Assembly (NCBI GenBank): GCA_021846765.1
Contig: JAJZWH010000002.1
Location: forward strand, 1-30,756
Source: a bacterium
Lineage (GTDB): Bacteria; Patescibacteriota; Saccharimonadia; Saccharimonadales; UBA4665
DNA: 30,756 bases
Direction: 5' to 3'
Positions 6,938-15,914 of the stretch are shown piece by piece. Each line of letters starts with the position of its first letter. The first letter of the stretch is position 1. The notes under the pieces are model-generated. The model had not been told where the DNA came from, did not search any database, and was given only the letters and a program-made list of their open reading frames with translations. A program made the position numbers and the translations under genes.

Positions 6938-8239
6938 TTATATCTGTTCTTGTTGACCAAAATAAGGTTTTAATACTTCTGGTATATTAATTTTTCTATT
7001 TTTTGTTTGGTTATTTTCCATAATAGCAGCCATTACTCTACCCAACGCAAAAGCGGTCGCATCATTAGTATGAACTAGATCTAATTTATTAACCTTTCGC
7101 CTTAATCTAATTTTTAGATCACGACTTTGATAATCGGTCATATAGTCGGCAGTATGGGTTTCTCGATAAGTATTTTGAGCTGGAAACCAAATGTTTATAT
7201 CCATGCCTTTGGCATTTGGTTTGCCAATATCGGCTGTACATTTTTCTAATAATTGATAAGGAAGTTCTAATTGATTAACTAGATATTCTTGAATAGCGAC
7301 TAATAATTTATGTTCTTCTAAACCCGTTTCTGGTGTACTCAATACTTCCATTTCTAATTTATCAAACTGATGTAATCTAAGTATACCTTCCATATCTTTG
7401 CCATATGTACCAGCCTCTCTACGAAAACTAGTAGAATAACCAATCATCCTGAGCGGCAAATCTTCTTCGTTCAAAACTTCGTTCATATACATAGTACAAA
7501 GAGTATGTTCAGCGCTAGCATTCAACCATAAATCATCTTGTTCTATTTTATAGGTCATCTCTTCGGCATTGAGTCTTGAGCTAGCCACGTAAGGTGCCGT
7601 TCTTAACATGGCAGGGGGTATGATTGGGACAAACGGTTTACTGGCTAAATCAAGCTTATTTTCGGTGATTATTTTTTTAATTACTTCTTCATTGGATAGA
7701 CTAGAAATTACCCAATCAACTATTGCAAACTGTAAACGAACTAAATCGCCTTTAAGATAAGCAAATCTACTGCCTGCAATCTTGGCAGCTCTTATTTTAT
7801 CAATATAATAATCTGAGCTTTCTCCCAATTGATAATGTGCAAGCGGCGAAAAACCAAAATCTGGCAATGAGCCAACTGTTTTAATGACTTTATTTTCTTC
7901 TTCGCTTGAACCAATAGGAACATTATCTAGAGGGATATTGGGGACTGCCTTTAACAATCCTAGGTATTCTTCATCTATGTGTTTTAATTCTACTTCTAAA
8001 GACACCAACTGCTGTCTTACTTGTTTACCCTTAGATAAATCTTCAACAGATGGTTTTTTGCCTTTAATAAAACCAGCTAAAAGATTACGTTGTTGGCGTA
8101 ATTCATCTATCTTTCCCTGTAATCCACGTCTTTTCTGATCAACATCTAATAATTTATTAATATTAACTAAGTATCCCTTTTGAGCAGATTTTTCTTCTAC
8201 TAAAGTTTTGTTTTCTCTTATATATTGTATGTCTAACAT
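6938..8239 (-). CDS. serS: Seryl-tRNA synthetase
   Basis: 433 residues, normal for bacterial SerRS. It charges tRNA-Ser with serine in the cytoplasm. The N-terminus MLDIQYIRENKTLVEEKSAQKG is the family opening, followed by the long antiparallel coiled coil (about residues 25-105) that contacts the tRNA variable arm. Class II motif 2 is seen as TSFRREAGTYGKDMEGILR, then HQFDKLEM, and motif 3 as FALGRVMAAIMENNQ near the C-terminus. The start has a GTGAGGTTAAG ribosome-binding site 6 bases upstream. It follows the nuclease gene by 10 bases, so the two are probably co-transcribed. Confidence 0.97.
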   Translation of the reverse strand: MLDIQYIRENKTLVEEKSAQKGYLVNINKLLDVDQKRRGLQGKIDELRQQRNLLAGFIKGKKPSVEDLSKGKQVRQQLVSLEVELKHIDEEYLGLLKAVPNIPLDNVPIGSSEEENKVIKTVGSLPDFGFSPLAHYQLGESSDYYIDKIRAAKIAGSRFAYLKGDLVRLQFAIVDWVISSLSNEEVIKKIITENKLDLASKPFVPIIPPAMLRTAPYVASSRLNAEEMTYKIEQDDLWLNASAEHTLCTMYMNEVLNEEDLPLRMIGYSTSFRREAGTYGKDMEGILRLHQFDKLEMEVLSTPETGLEEHKLLVAIQEYLVNQLELPYQLLEKCTADIGKPNAKGMDINIWFPAQNTYRETHTADYMTDYQSRDLKIRLRRKVNKLDLVHTNDATAFALGRVMAAIMENNQTKNRKINIPEVLKPYFGQQEQI

Positions 8240-8249
8240 CTTAACCTCA

Positions 8250-9053
8250 CTAGTTTTTCTTTTTTCCAGAATTAGATTGATTAATTGCCTTGAGGGTTAA
8301 TTCAGTTCTTTGCTTAGCATAATCACAAAATTCGCACACTCCACCCATTGCAGCACTGCCTACAGCCGGCATACGATCATCATCAAGACATTTTTTAATC
8401 TCCAATAGAGTTGGCTCAATCCAACTATCATCTCCCTCATAAGGAATAATTTTAGTTTTAAAATCTAGTTTATCGTAAAAACCGTCTTTGTCTAACTTAA
8501 CATTAGCATAAACAAAGTAGCCGAGATTCGAAACATCAAGACCATTCTGTCTAAGTAACCACTGATAGACTTCCAATTGGCGTTTATAACTAATCTGCCA
8601 TTCGCTCTCTATGCCTACTTCGCTACTTTTTGCAGTTGCTTTATAATCTACTACCACTGCTTGGCCTTGACTATTAACCCATAAATCATCAATTGCACCA
8701 AAAACCCATAAATTAGTTGGCTTATGCAGAGTAGCCACACCTGTAAAGTTTTGGCGCCAATTATCTAATTGTTCATGCTGCATAGGTATTGCATCGACCG
8801 AAAATTCTCTCATTAAGGGATGAGGTTCACCTTTAATACGATAGCCATCAAACTCTTTTTTAAATAGCTCATCAATAGCTTTATTGATATTGAAAGGTGG
8901 ACTACTTGGTCTCACTATATGTAACCGAGCATCAAGCCATAAACAACGTTTACATTGTTTAAAAAGCTCAATTTTACTCCTTGAGATTTTATAAGATGCC
9001 TTCTGTCCGGGTTGATAATTCGAGCGCTGATATTTTGCTTGTTGATTTACCAT
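8250..9053 (-). CDS. PD-(D/E)XK nuclease-like protein with four paired cysteines
   Basis: 267 residues. The core resembles the RecB/Cas4/AddB nuclease fold. GAIDDLW (D122/D123) is followed by VVVDYKAT (D136-x-K138), the D...DxK catalytic pattern, then QLEVY (Q159...Y163), the QxxxY motif typical of RecB-like enzymes. Two Cys pairs flank the core: C34-x2-C37 near the N-terminus (FKQCKRCLW) and C240-x2-C243 near the C-terminus (GVCEFCDY). In Cas4 and AddB, N- and C-terminal cysteines join to hold a 4Fe-4S cluster that locks the fold. The 2+2 pattern here suggests the same or a zinc site. No helicase or cas gene lies nearby; its partner is serS. Likely a DNA exonuclease in repair or recombination; exact role unknown. 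A TACAAT at 9065-9070 lies 11 bases before the ATG. Confidence 0.8.
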   Translation of the reverse strand: MVNQQAKYQRSNYQPGQKASYKISRSKIELFKQCKRCLWLDARLHIVRPSSPPFNINKAIDELFKKEFDGYRIKGEPHPLMREFSVDAIPMQHEQLDNWRQNFTGVATLHKPTNLWVFGAIDDLWVNSQGQAVVVDYKATAKSSEVGIESEWQISYKRQLEVYQWLLRQNGLDVSNLGYFVYANVKLDKDGFYDKLDFKTKIIPYEGDDSWIEPTLLEIKKCLDDDRMPAVGSAAMGGVCEFCDYAKQRTELTLKAINQSNSGKKKN

Positions 9054-9235
9054 ATTTAGGTCTTATTGTAACTTAAATAGAACTAGGGATAAAACATTTG
9101 TTTTGCCAGGATTAAACACAAAAGCTTTTAAGGCTTTAATTAAGCATGATTATAGAAAATAAATATAACTTATACATCTTAAAAACATAACATTCTATTA
9201 AAAATAAGGAGACTAAAAATATATTTTATTAAAAG

Positions 9236-9877
9236 CTATATGGTATCTCCCCATTGAGAAATAACCTGCAACAATTCTTTAGGTTTTCTAACAACCACCA
9301 TTGGTGAATTTTGAGCCAATAGATCGGCGCCATTATATCCCCAACCAACCGCAATACAAGGCATGCCTATTTGTTTAGATGCTTGTATATCTCTGACTTC
9401 ATCTCCAACATAAACAGTAGAGTCAGGTTCAATTTTCTGTTCCTTTAACACCTTAGTAATTAATCTAGCCTTATCAAAAATACCCGCTCCACCATATACT
9501 TTGTCGAAATATAACAATAAACCTTTTTCACTCAAAAATTTTTCTATATTAGATGTAGAATTGCTACTAATAATATACAAAAAATATTTTTGATCTTTTA
9601 AAGATCTAAGTACTTCATGGATACCATCAAACACAGGAATCTGATGAATATCTTTAGCCATAATTTTTTTACCCTTATGCATAAGCCAAGGCCATTTCCA
9701 TTTAGGAATATCTAAATTAGCCATTAATTCTTTAAGTCCAATATTATTATCTCTAATAGTTGCAATTTGTTTAACGTCTGCCAATTGAGGCTTTTTAGTT
9801 AATTTATAAGCAATATTAACAACAGTTGAAAAACTATCAGCTATAGTTCCATCGAAATCAAAAATTACTGCTTTCAT
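9236..9877 (-). CDS. HAD-superfamily hydrolase, phosphoglycolate-phosphatase-like
   Basis: 213 residues with the four HAD motifs. Motif I is DFDGT (nucleophile D7, acid D9), motif II is IISSNS near 103-107, the motif III lysine is in DKARLI (K136), and motif IV is VGDEVRD (D159, D163). An alpha-helical cap sits between motifs I and II (about 15-85), as in the Gph/PpaX subgroup. It should hydrolyse a small phosphate ester in the cytoplasm; the substrate cannot be read from sequence. It lies 34 bases after the ABC permease but has its own TATAAT (9885-9890) placed 7 bases before the ATG, with no Shine-Dalgarno. It may therefore be expressed from a leaderless transcript. Confidence 0.92.
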   Translation of the reverse strand: MKAVIFDFDGTIADSFSTVVNIAYKLTKKPQLADVKQIATIRDNNIGLKELMANLDIPKWKWPWLMHKGKKIMAKDIHQIPVFDGIHEVLRSLKDQKYFLYIISSNSTSNIEKFLSEKGLLLYFDKVYGGAGIFDKARLITKVLKEQKIEPDSTVYVGDEVRDIQASKQIGMPCIAVGWGYNGADLLAQNSPMVVVRKPKELLQVISQWGDTI

Positions 9878-9884
9878 GTCAATT

Positions 9885-9890
9885 ATTATA
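9885..9890 (-). promoter_or_regulatory. -10 box of the HAD gene, leaderless spacing
   Basis: Perfect TATAAT on the minus strand, 7 bases before the ATG at 9877. The 34-base gap to the upstream stop leaves no room for a normal leader plus Shine-Dalgarno. No good -35 is visible. Confidence 0.45.
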
Positions 9891-9911
9891 AGTTTAGCAT
9901 TTATCCAATAA

Positions 9912-11204
9912 TTATTCAGTCCTCAACGCATCAATTGGATTCAACCTAGAAGCTTTACGAGCAGGCAACAAACCAGCTATGGTAGCCACTATTATTAAGA
10001 AAATAATTAGAGCTATTATCTGTGATGGCTCAAAAATCAACAATTTACTATTACTAAAATTAATTTGTCGAGAGATCCAAGGATTCAATAACGTACCAAT
10101 AACAACTGCCAATAGGCTGCCGATTACCGCACCTAGACCACCTATCCAACTGGCTTCAACAATAAATAACCAACGAACCGAACTACTGCGCATACCCAAA
10201 GCCTTCATGAGACCAATTTCTCTAGTGCGTTCTAAGACGCTAATATACTGAGTATTGACCACTCCAAAAAACGATGCAACCAAAGTAATTAAACCAAAAA
10301 CTATAATGATTATTTGTAAAACATTAACAATCTGAGTAATGGTCGCCTGAGCATCTTTGGCACTTTCGGCACCATAACCAGCTTTTTCTATTGCTCTTTG
10401 AGTAATTAGCAATTTATTTGGATTAGTACCATCCTTTACTCTAACGGTAGCTATTAAGTAACGATCATAGTTAATTGTTCCTTGATTTATAAAATCATAA
10501 ATACTTTTGGCTTGAACTGCATTAACTAATAAAGTCGTATTAATATTTCCGCTAATTAAAGTAGTTGGGCTACTTAAGATCGCAATTATCTTATAAGTCT
10601 CGGTCTTTTGTTGACCTAACAATTGCCTAATTTGAACATTAACTGATTGGCCTATAGCTGTTTTAGGATTCTTAAATTTCAAAAGTGACAGATAATCCTC
10701 AGGCAAAACAACGTCTCCAACAGGCACTTGGCCCTTGATTGTTCCAGCAACAAATTGATGAGTAATATACGGATCATAAGCTTCAATCGATCCAGTATAC
10801 TTTAAAGACCCCTGCCTGCTAACATACAATAAACTTGAAGTGTAAGGTTCAAAGACATTTAAAACTCCAGGGAAAGTTGCTAAACGATTTAAGTCTTTTT
10901 GATTTAATTCTTGAACTAATCCTCCTTTAACCCCATTGCTGACAAATGAACTATTGTATAGTTGAGGTTTAGTAGCAACACCATTAGCACTTATTAAATC
11001 TTTACTTTTGGCGACAATTAACGAACTAGGATCAAAATTAGTATCTACTAACTTATTACCATAAGCTTTAGCGCCATTGGCAGCTGCTAAAGTAGCACTT
11101 AGCGTAAAACCTCCAACAGCCAAAGCAGCTGCGGTGAGCAAAGTCCTAACCTTTGCCTGTCTTAATGAGCGAGCACTACGTTTAATAATATCTCGCCAAC
11201 TCAT
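9912..11204 (-). CDS. MacB/FtsX-type ABC transporter permease
   Basis: 430 residues with the MacB-type layout. A short cytoplasmic N-terminus (SWRDIIKRSARSLRQAKVRT) and one membrane helix (about 22-43) come first. A large extracytoplasmic domain (about 45-285) follows, then three membrane helices (about 292-315, 345-372, 390-415). The signature loop TREIGLMKALGMRSSSVRW between helices 2 and 3 is characteristic of this superfamily and contacts the ATPase. Such permeases act as mechanical transducers or exporters of peptides, lipoproteins or antibiotics without a classic channel. The ATG overlaps the ATPase stop as ATGA, so translation is coupled. The substrate is unknown; no outer-membrane partner or periplasmic adaptor gene is nearby, which fits a monoderm cell. 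Confidence 0.93.
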   Translation of the reverse strand: MSWRDIIKRSARSLRQAKVRTLLTAAALAVGGFTLSATLAAANGAKAYGNKLVDTNFDPSSLIVAKSKDLISANGVATKPQLYNSSFVSNGVKGGLVQELNQKDLNRLATFPGVLNVFEPYTSSLLYVSRQGSLKYTGSIEAYDPYITHQFVAGTIKGQVPVGDVVLPEDYLSLLKFKNPKTAIGQSVNVQIRQLLGQQKTETYKIIAILSSPTTLISGNINTTLLVNAVQAKSIYDFINQGTINYDRYLIATVRVKDGTNPNKLLITQRAIEKAGYGAESAKDAQATITQIVNVLQIIIIVFGLITLVASFFGVVNTQYISVLERTREIGLMKALGMRSSSVRWLFIVEASWIGGLGAVIGSLLAVVIGTLLNPWISRQINFSNSKLLIFEPSQIIALIIFLIIVATIAGLLPARKASRLNPIDALRTE

Positions 11205-11875
11205 TTGCTAACCTTTTCAATATGACCATCTTTAATAAAAACTTGGATATCGCACTTATTGGCTATATCTATATCATGAGTGACTATGATTAACGTCGAA
11301 CCAATTTGATCATGTAAAGTAAATAATAGATCAATTACTCTATCGCCAGTTGAACTGTCCAGATTGCCTGTTGGCTCATCGGCAAGAATGACTTTTGGTT
11401 GATTAACTATTGCTCGCGCAATAGCCAATCGTTGTTTTTGTCCGCCTGATAAAGTACCAGCTTTACTTTTTATTTTATCGCTTAAATCTACCTGGCTTAA
11501 GGCTTTTTCTATCATTTGACGTCTTTTTCTGGGCAGCACATGGTTAATTTCTAGAGGTAGCGAAACATTTTGATAACAAGTTTGATTAGCTTCAACAAAA
11601 AATGACTGAAAAACAAAACCTAACACTTTACTCCTATAAAGATCAATTTCTCTGGATTTTAATTTTACTAGATTCTGCCCATAAATAAATATTTCCCCAT
11701 TAGAAGGCCTATCTAGTCCACCCAATAAATGTAGTAATGTAGATTTTCCTGAACCACTTTTTCCAACTACAGCAATAGTCTTACTTTCCGGTAATTGTAA
11801 ATTAATATTTTCCAAAGCAGCAAAGCGACTGTCTTTTTTACCATAAATCTTACTGACATTTTTTAGCTCAATCAT
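11201..11875 (-). CDS. ABC transporter ATPase, MacB/LolD type
   Basis: 224 residues, the standard size of a stand-alone ATPase for MacB-type permeases. Walker A GKSGSGKST is at 38-46, the signature LSGGQ at 142-146, Walker B VILADEPTGNLD near 162-173 (catalytic E167), and the H-loop in VTHD. The DEPTGNLD sequence is typical of the MacB/LolD/FtsE branch. It powers the overlapping permease from the cytoplasmic face. It ends in TGA within ATGA. Upstream, TGA-TATAGG (extended -10, 5 of 6) ends 6 bases before the ATG, with no Shine-Dalgarno, again consistent with a leaderless start. Confidence 0.95.
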   Translation of the reverse strand: MIELKNVSKIYGKKDSRFAALENINLQLPESKTIAVVGKSGSGKSTLLHLLGGLDRPSNGEIFIYGQNLVKLKSREIDLYRSKVLGFVFQSFFVEANQTCYQNVSLPLEINHVLPRKRRQMIEKALSQVDLSDKIKSKAGTLSGGQKQRLAIARAIVNQPKVILADEPTGNLDSSTGDRVIDLLFTLHDQIGSTLIIVTHDIDIANKCDIQVFIKDGHIEKVSK

Positions 11876-12164
11876 GTATAACCTATATCATACTATAGAA
11901 GTTATATAGCGACAGTCTTAAGCCCTAAAATGCACCAACAATACGCTCTGCTGTTCTATCTAGTATTATGAGTTAATTATTAGTTTTGCCCGTTGAACTT
12001 CAATTAGGTTCATATTATTTTATTAATTTAGCTAACTAAGTGGACTCCATCGATATAATAATATATGTATATATACCTCTATATGTATCTGTCCATAATA
12101 TATTGGACTGACGTTTAATTAATTTTATTAGGCTCTTGAAATTTAAGCTCAACTGGAATCTCTT
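11876..12164. other. Intergenic stretch between the zincin and ABC ATPase genes
   Basis: No gene seen in 289 bases. It contains runs of TA-alternating sequence (about 12055-12085), an interrupted palindrome GTCCA...TGGAC around 12091-12108, and the promoter of the ABC pair at its left end. No T-run terminator was recognised after the zincin gene. Confidence 0.5.
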
Positions 12165-12536
12165 CTAGGATTCTAATTCATGTATTTTATCGTGATCTAG
12201 TCCATAATAGTGGCCAATTTCATGCCATAGTGTATGTCTAATATTTTCTTTTAATTGATTTAAATTAGCCGAAGCTCGAGTAAGTGGTCCCTTAAAAATA
12301 GTAATTTTATCTGGTAGTATTCTTGTTTGACCTAATCTATTAGGTAACGGCACTCCTTCATACAAACCAAACAACGTTTGATCGTTTCTTAACTTTAACC
12401 TAGTTCTCTGTTCTGGAGTTGGTTCATACTCATATAATATTGCCACATTATTAATACTTTGAGCCTGAACACTAGGTAAACTAACTAACGCATCATTAAT
12501 CAAAGTCTGAAAAGTGTCGTCGTCTATATCTACCAT
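12165..12536 (-). CDS. Minimal zincin-like metallopeptidase (MMP-like domain)
   Basis: 123 residues. The extended zinc motif HExxHxxGxxH is intact near the C-terminus: H105-E106-I-G-H109, then G112 and H115. This is the metzincin-type ligand set found in the small stand-alone family often annotated as predicted Zn-dependent protease with MMP-like domain (COG3824/PF06262). That family is about this length and commonly ends a few residues after the motif, as here. No signal peptide or membrane helix is visible, so it is probably cytoplasmic. Substrates are not known for the family. It begins 10 bases after lysS and probably closes the long rpsB-to-lysS transcript. Confidence 0.88.
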   Translation of the reverse strand: MVDIDDDTFQTLINDALVSLPSVQAQSINNVAILYEYEPTPEQRTRLKLRNDQTLFGLYEGVPLPNRLGQTRILPDKITIFKGPLTRASANLNQLKENIRHTLWHEIGHYYGLDHDKIHELES

Positions 12537-12546
12537 AACCTAGACT

Positions 12547-14058
12547 CTATAGATGTGCTTCTTTATATATTTCTCTGGTCGACTGATCAATTTCGTAACG
12601 TAACTGAGGAAAGGGCACCCCTTCTCGTGCAGACACTCCTTCAAAAAGCCAAAAAACTCGTTCACTAAAACCTAACCCACAAGCTGGCGGCATACCATAC
12701 TCAAGCATCTCTACAAAATCTATATCCATCATCATCGCCTCATCGTCTCCCTCATTGCGCATCTTTTGCTGTTCGAGAAAACGATTATATTGCTCAACAG
12801 GATCATTAAGTTCGCTAAAACCATTAGATATCTCACTACCCGCAATGACAGCTTGAAAACGTTGAGTAGTTAGTGGTCGATCAGGATTAGTTTTGGCTAA
12901 AGGACTAATAAATTTAGGAGTATTAATTAGCCATATTGGTCCTCTTACATTTTTACGAACGTTTTTCCATAATTTATCGATCCCACGCGCTTTATTATCA
13001 CTATTAGCTACTTCTAATTTATGTTTGATAAGTTGTTCTTTGACTTCTTCTAAACTACAACTATAAACATCTAAACCATCATAATGATCGGCAATTACTT
13101 CTGCATAGTCCCATTTTTCCCACTTACCTTCTAAATCAACATTAAAATTATTAATTTTAAACTTTAAACTTTTGAAAGTATGACTTAAAACTTGTTTAAA
13201 CATTTCAGTCTGAAAATTCATTCCATCTTGCCAATCTGCAAAAGCCCAATACCATTCCATTGCTACGTGTTCTGGTAAATGCTCATCACTATAATTTTCA
13301 TTTCTAAATCTTGGGCCAATATCATAGACCTTCTCAAAACCGGCGGAAAGTAATCTTTTAAGTGGTAATTCATGGCTAATGCGCAAATAAAAGTCCTGGT
13401 CTAAGGCATCCATATGGGTAACAAAAGGGTTAGCATCGGCTCCTCCTGTAGTATGCTCTAGGACTGGAATATTAATTTCTACAAAACCTTTATTATTTAA
13501 AAAATCCCTAGTAGCTTGCCAGAACCTGCTTCTTCTAATAAAACGTTGCCTAATATCTGGATTAACATACATATCCACATAACGTCGCCGCAAACGTTCT
13601 TCTTTATTAGTAAATCCTTCATAGCTTGTTGGTAATGGTCGGAGAGTTTTAACTAATAATTTGAACTGATTAACTTGAACCGATATTTCCCCGGTCTGGG
13701 TTTTGATTAATTGACCAGAAGCCTGAACAAAATCACCACTATCGAGCAGAGGAAGCTGATCAAAACCAATCTGAGATACTGTCGGATTCATCTTGGCCAT
13801 ATCCGATTGACTTAAAAAAAGCTGAACTTGGCCGCTACTGTCTTGAATTACTATAAAGGCAATTTTGCCAAACTTTCGAATATTGATAATCCTACCAACA
13901 ACCTGGACTTGTTGATTTTCTAAAGTCGTAAAGTTGTCTTTAAGTTCACTTAATATATTACTCCGCTCACTATGGGCCGGATATGGATCTATACCCAACT
14001 GTTTTAACTGGTTGAGTTTTCTTAGCCGTTCATTTCTAAGTTCAGCAAGTGTTGCCAT
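12547..14058 (-). CDS. lysS: Lysyl-tRNA synthetase, class II
   Basis: 503 residues, the usual bacterial length. It attaches lysine to tRNA-Lys. An N-terminal OB-fold anticodon-binding domain (about 50-145, VQVVGRIINIRKFGKIAFIV) is followed by the class II core. Motif 1 is around FIRRSRFWQATRDFLNNKGFVE, motif 2 is GPRFRNENYSDEHLPEH, and motif 3 is GLGFSERVFWLFEG near the C-terminus. Motif 2 departs from the common RFRNEG-x-x-x-x-HNPEF form (HLPEH replaces HNPEF), and motif 3 has F-S-E-R where many LysRS have G-x-D-R. I still call LysRS from length and overall order, but the two variants deserve an alignment. It lies 58 bases downstream of greA. Confidence 0.9.
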   Translation of the reverse strand: MATLAELRNERLRKLNQLKQLGIDPYPAHSERSNILSELKDNFTTLENQQVQVVGRIINIRKFGKIAFIVIQDSSGQVQLFLSQSDMAKMNPTVSQIGFDQLPLLDSGDFVQASGQLIKTQTGEISVQVNQFKLLVKTLRPLPTSYEGFTNKEERLRRRYVDMYVNPDIRQRFIRRSRFWQATRDFLNNKGFVEINIPVLEHTTGGADANPFVTHMDALDQDFYLRISHELPLKRLLSAGFEKVYDIGPRFRNENYSDEHLPEHVAMEWYWAFADWQDGMNFQTEMFKQVLSHTFKSLKFKINNFNVDLEGKWEKWDYAEVIADHYDGLDVYSCSLEEVKEQLIKHKLEVANSDNKARGIDKLWKNVRKNVRGPIWLINTPKFISPLAKTNPDRPLTTQRFQAVIAGSEISNGFSELNDPVEQYNRFLEQQKMRNEGDDEAMMMDIDFVEMLEYGMPPACGLGFSERVFWLFEGVSAREGVPFPQLRYEIDQSTREIYKEAHL

Positions 14059-14116
14059 AATTTATACTAATCTGTTCTTATGTTTACTTTAACAGTATAA
14101 ACTATTGCCAAAATTT

Positions 14117-14584
14117 TTATCCGATATCAACTATTTTATAAATTGCTGTTTCTGCAGGTGTTTTAATTTCTACTTGATCGTTTTCGTGTTTACCCAATAA
14201 AGCCTGACCAATTGGTGATTCGTCACTAATTTTACCGTTTAAAGGATCAGCTTCAACAGTTCCGACTATCTGAAAAATTTTCGTTCTGCTATCATCGCCT
14301 TTAAGTGTCACTTTGGATCCTAATTGGACTTTAGCCGTACCTTTAGGTGTTTTAATGACTTCAACATTTTGCAGAATATGTTCAATCTCAGATATTCTTG
14401 ATTCATTGCGTTCTTGTGCCGAACGAGCAGATTGGTATTCGCTGTTTTCTGCTAAATCACCAAATTCTCTGGCTGTTCTAATACTTTCGGCAATTTCAGA
14501 ACGCTCAGCAATTAGACTCTCAAGTTCATGTTTTAGCTCTGCTATTCCTTCATTAGTTAAACGAAATGTTTTTTTGACTACCAT
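14117..14584 (-). CDS. greA: Transcription elongation factor GreA
   Basis: 155 residues, the normal GreA size. GreA enters the RNA polymerase secondary channel and stimulates cleavage of backtracked transcripts. The N-terminal coiled coil (about 10-75) carries the tip acidic residues within EFGDLAENSEYQSAR, the most conserved GreA stretch (D and E at the tip coordinate catalytic magnesium). The C-terminal FKBP-like domain includes SPIGQALLGK. The Shine-Dalgarno AGAAAGGATT lies about 8 bases before the ATG, nearly the same motif as upstream of rpsB. The gene starts 24 bases after proS. Confidence 0.97.
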   Translation of the reverse strand: MVVKKTFRLTNEGIAELKHELESLIAERSEIAESIRTAREFGDLAENSEYQSARSAQERNESRISEIEHILQNVEVIKTPKGTAKVQLGSKVTLKGDDSRTKIFQIVGTVEADPLNGKISDESPIGQALLGKHENDQVEIKTPAETAIYKIVDIG

Positions 14585-14608
14585 ATCTTTAATCCTTTCT
14601 GCTAAATA

Positions 14609-15883
14609 CTAGCTTTTTATAGCTAATCTACTCACTATTCTAGACATTTGATTGACTAGACTTTCTTTGTCAACATAGTCAGGTTTGTCTAAACTGCGAC
14701 TTTTTATTTCATACTTTCCGCTCGTCACTGTTTTGCTGTTAACGACCACCCGCCAAGGTATTCCTATCAGGTCAGCATCAGCAAACTTCTCACCCGGACG
14801 AACATCACGGTCATCATATATTACCGCAACTTTTTGCGCTGTCAATAGATTATATAACTCTAAGGATAATTCTGCCTCTTTTTGATTACCTATTGCTATC
14901 AAATAAACTAATGCAGGAGCGATTGCTTCTGGCCATATTAATCCTTTAGAATCATTGAAATGTTCAGCGATCACACCCATTAATCGGCTAATACCTATAC
15001 CATAAGAACTCAAATAAACTGGCTGGCGATGTCCTGATTTATCCGTAAAATAAACGTCCATTTGTTCTGCCTTAGTTTTACCAAAATTAAAAATATTACC
15101 AACCTCTGAAGCCTTTAATTTTTCCAATTCATTCTTTTTCAGGTCTAATTGACGCAAAACTTGGTCGTTGTAAACCTCTTCATTTACTGCTAAGTGCTTT
15201 TTTTTGTCGACATATATAATATCTTCTCCGCTCTTAGTGACTGTTTGAAATTCATGACTAAACTGAGTGAATGAACCACCCGAAGCATATGTTAAATAGG
15301 TGTATGGACCCAACCCAACTCTTTCGAATACTTTATGATATGCTTGCTTGGCTTGATCATAAAACATATCTAGCTCTTGTTGTGACCTGGAAAAAGCATA
15401 CATATCCTTCATTAAAAATTCACGACCACGCATAATGCCACTTTTAGCTCTAAATTCATTTCTGAGTTTAGTTTGAAATTGATAAACACTAATCGGTAAA
15501 TCTCTATAACTTTTAATATATTTACTCATTAATATCATCAAAGGCTCTTCGTGACTCCAACCAAAACCAACTTCAGTTCCATTCTTTAACTGACTCTTAA
15601 ACCAAACATCAACTAGCTGATCATCCCACCTACCGCTTAATTCCCAAACTTCTTTATTCTGGATAGTAGTCATTAATAACTCAGACGAGCCTAGACATTC
15701 CATCTCTTGCCGAACAATATTCTTAATATTTTCAATAACCCTAAGACCAAGGGGCAAATAGGCATATACTCCAGCCATCTCTTTATAAATCATCCCTGAA
15801 CGAATTAATAGCTGAGCATTAATCGCTTGTTCATCAGCCGGTATTGTCTTGATTGTCCTAGAAAATGTTTGTGATAATCTCAT
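14609..15883 (-). CDS. proS: Prolyl-tRNA synthetase, short form without editing domain
   Basis: 424 residues against about 570 for typical bacterial ProRS. The class II core is present: the N-terminal MRLSQTF...YAYLPLGLRV motif 1 region, motif 2 in LRNEFRAKSGIMRGREF, a motif 3 region YGIGISRLMG, and the C-terminal anticodon-binding domain (VAVIYDDRDVRPGEKFADADLIG). The roughly 180-residue insertion (INS) domain that clears Ala-tRNA-Pro between motifs 2 and 3 is absent, as in alphaproteobacterial-type ProRS. Editing would have to come from a free-standing YbaK/ProXp protein elsewhere. The Shine-Dalgarno TTAGGAAA is 6 bases before the ATG. It sits between the CPBP protease gene and greA. Confidence 0.96.
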   Translation of the reverse strand: MRLSQTFSRTIKTIPADEQAINAQLLIRSGMIYKEMAGVYAYLPLGLRVIENIKNIVRQEMECLGSSELLMTTIQNKEVWELSGRWDDQLVDVWFKSQLKNGTEVGFGWSHEEPLMILMSKYIKSYRDLPISVYQFQTKLRNEFRAKSGIMRGREFLMKDMYAFSRSQQELDMFYDQAKQAYHKVFERVGLGPYTYLTYASGGSFTQFSHEFQTVTKSGEDIIYVDKKKHLAVNEEVYNDQVLRQLDLKKNELEKLKASEVGNIFNFGKTKAEQMDVYFTDKSGHRQPVYLSSYGIGISRLMGVIAEHFNDSKGLIWPEAIAPALVYLIAIGNQKEAELSLELYNLLTAQKVAVIYDDRDVRPGEKFADADLIGIPWRVVVNSKTVTSGKYEIKSRSLDKPDYVDKESLVNQMSRIVSRLAIKS

Positions 15884-15914
15884 ATTTTTCCTAATTACTT
15901 AATCCTATTGTACA

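Noticed and set aside
12110..12165. Open frame continuing past the zincin stop in a shifted phase (reads LEEIPVELKFQEP)
   Set aside because: The zincin family normally ends a few residues after its HExxHxxGxxH motif, as this one does; a frameshift is not needed.
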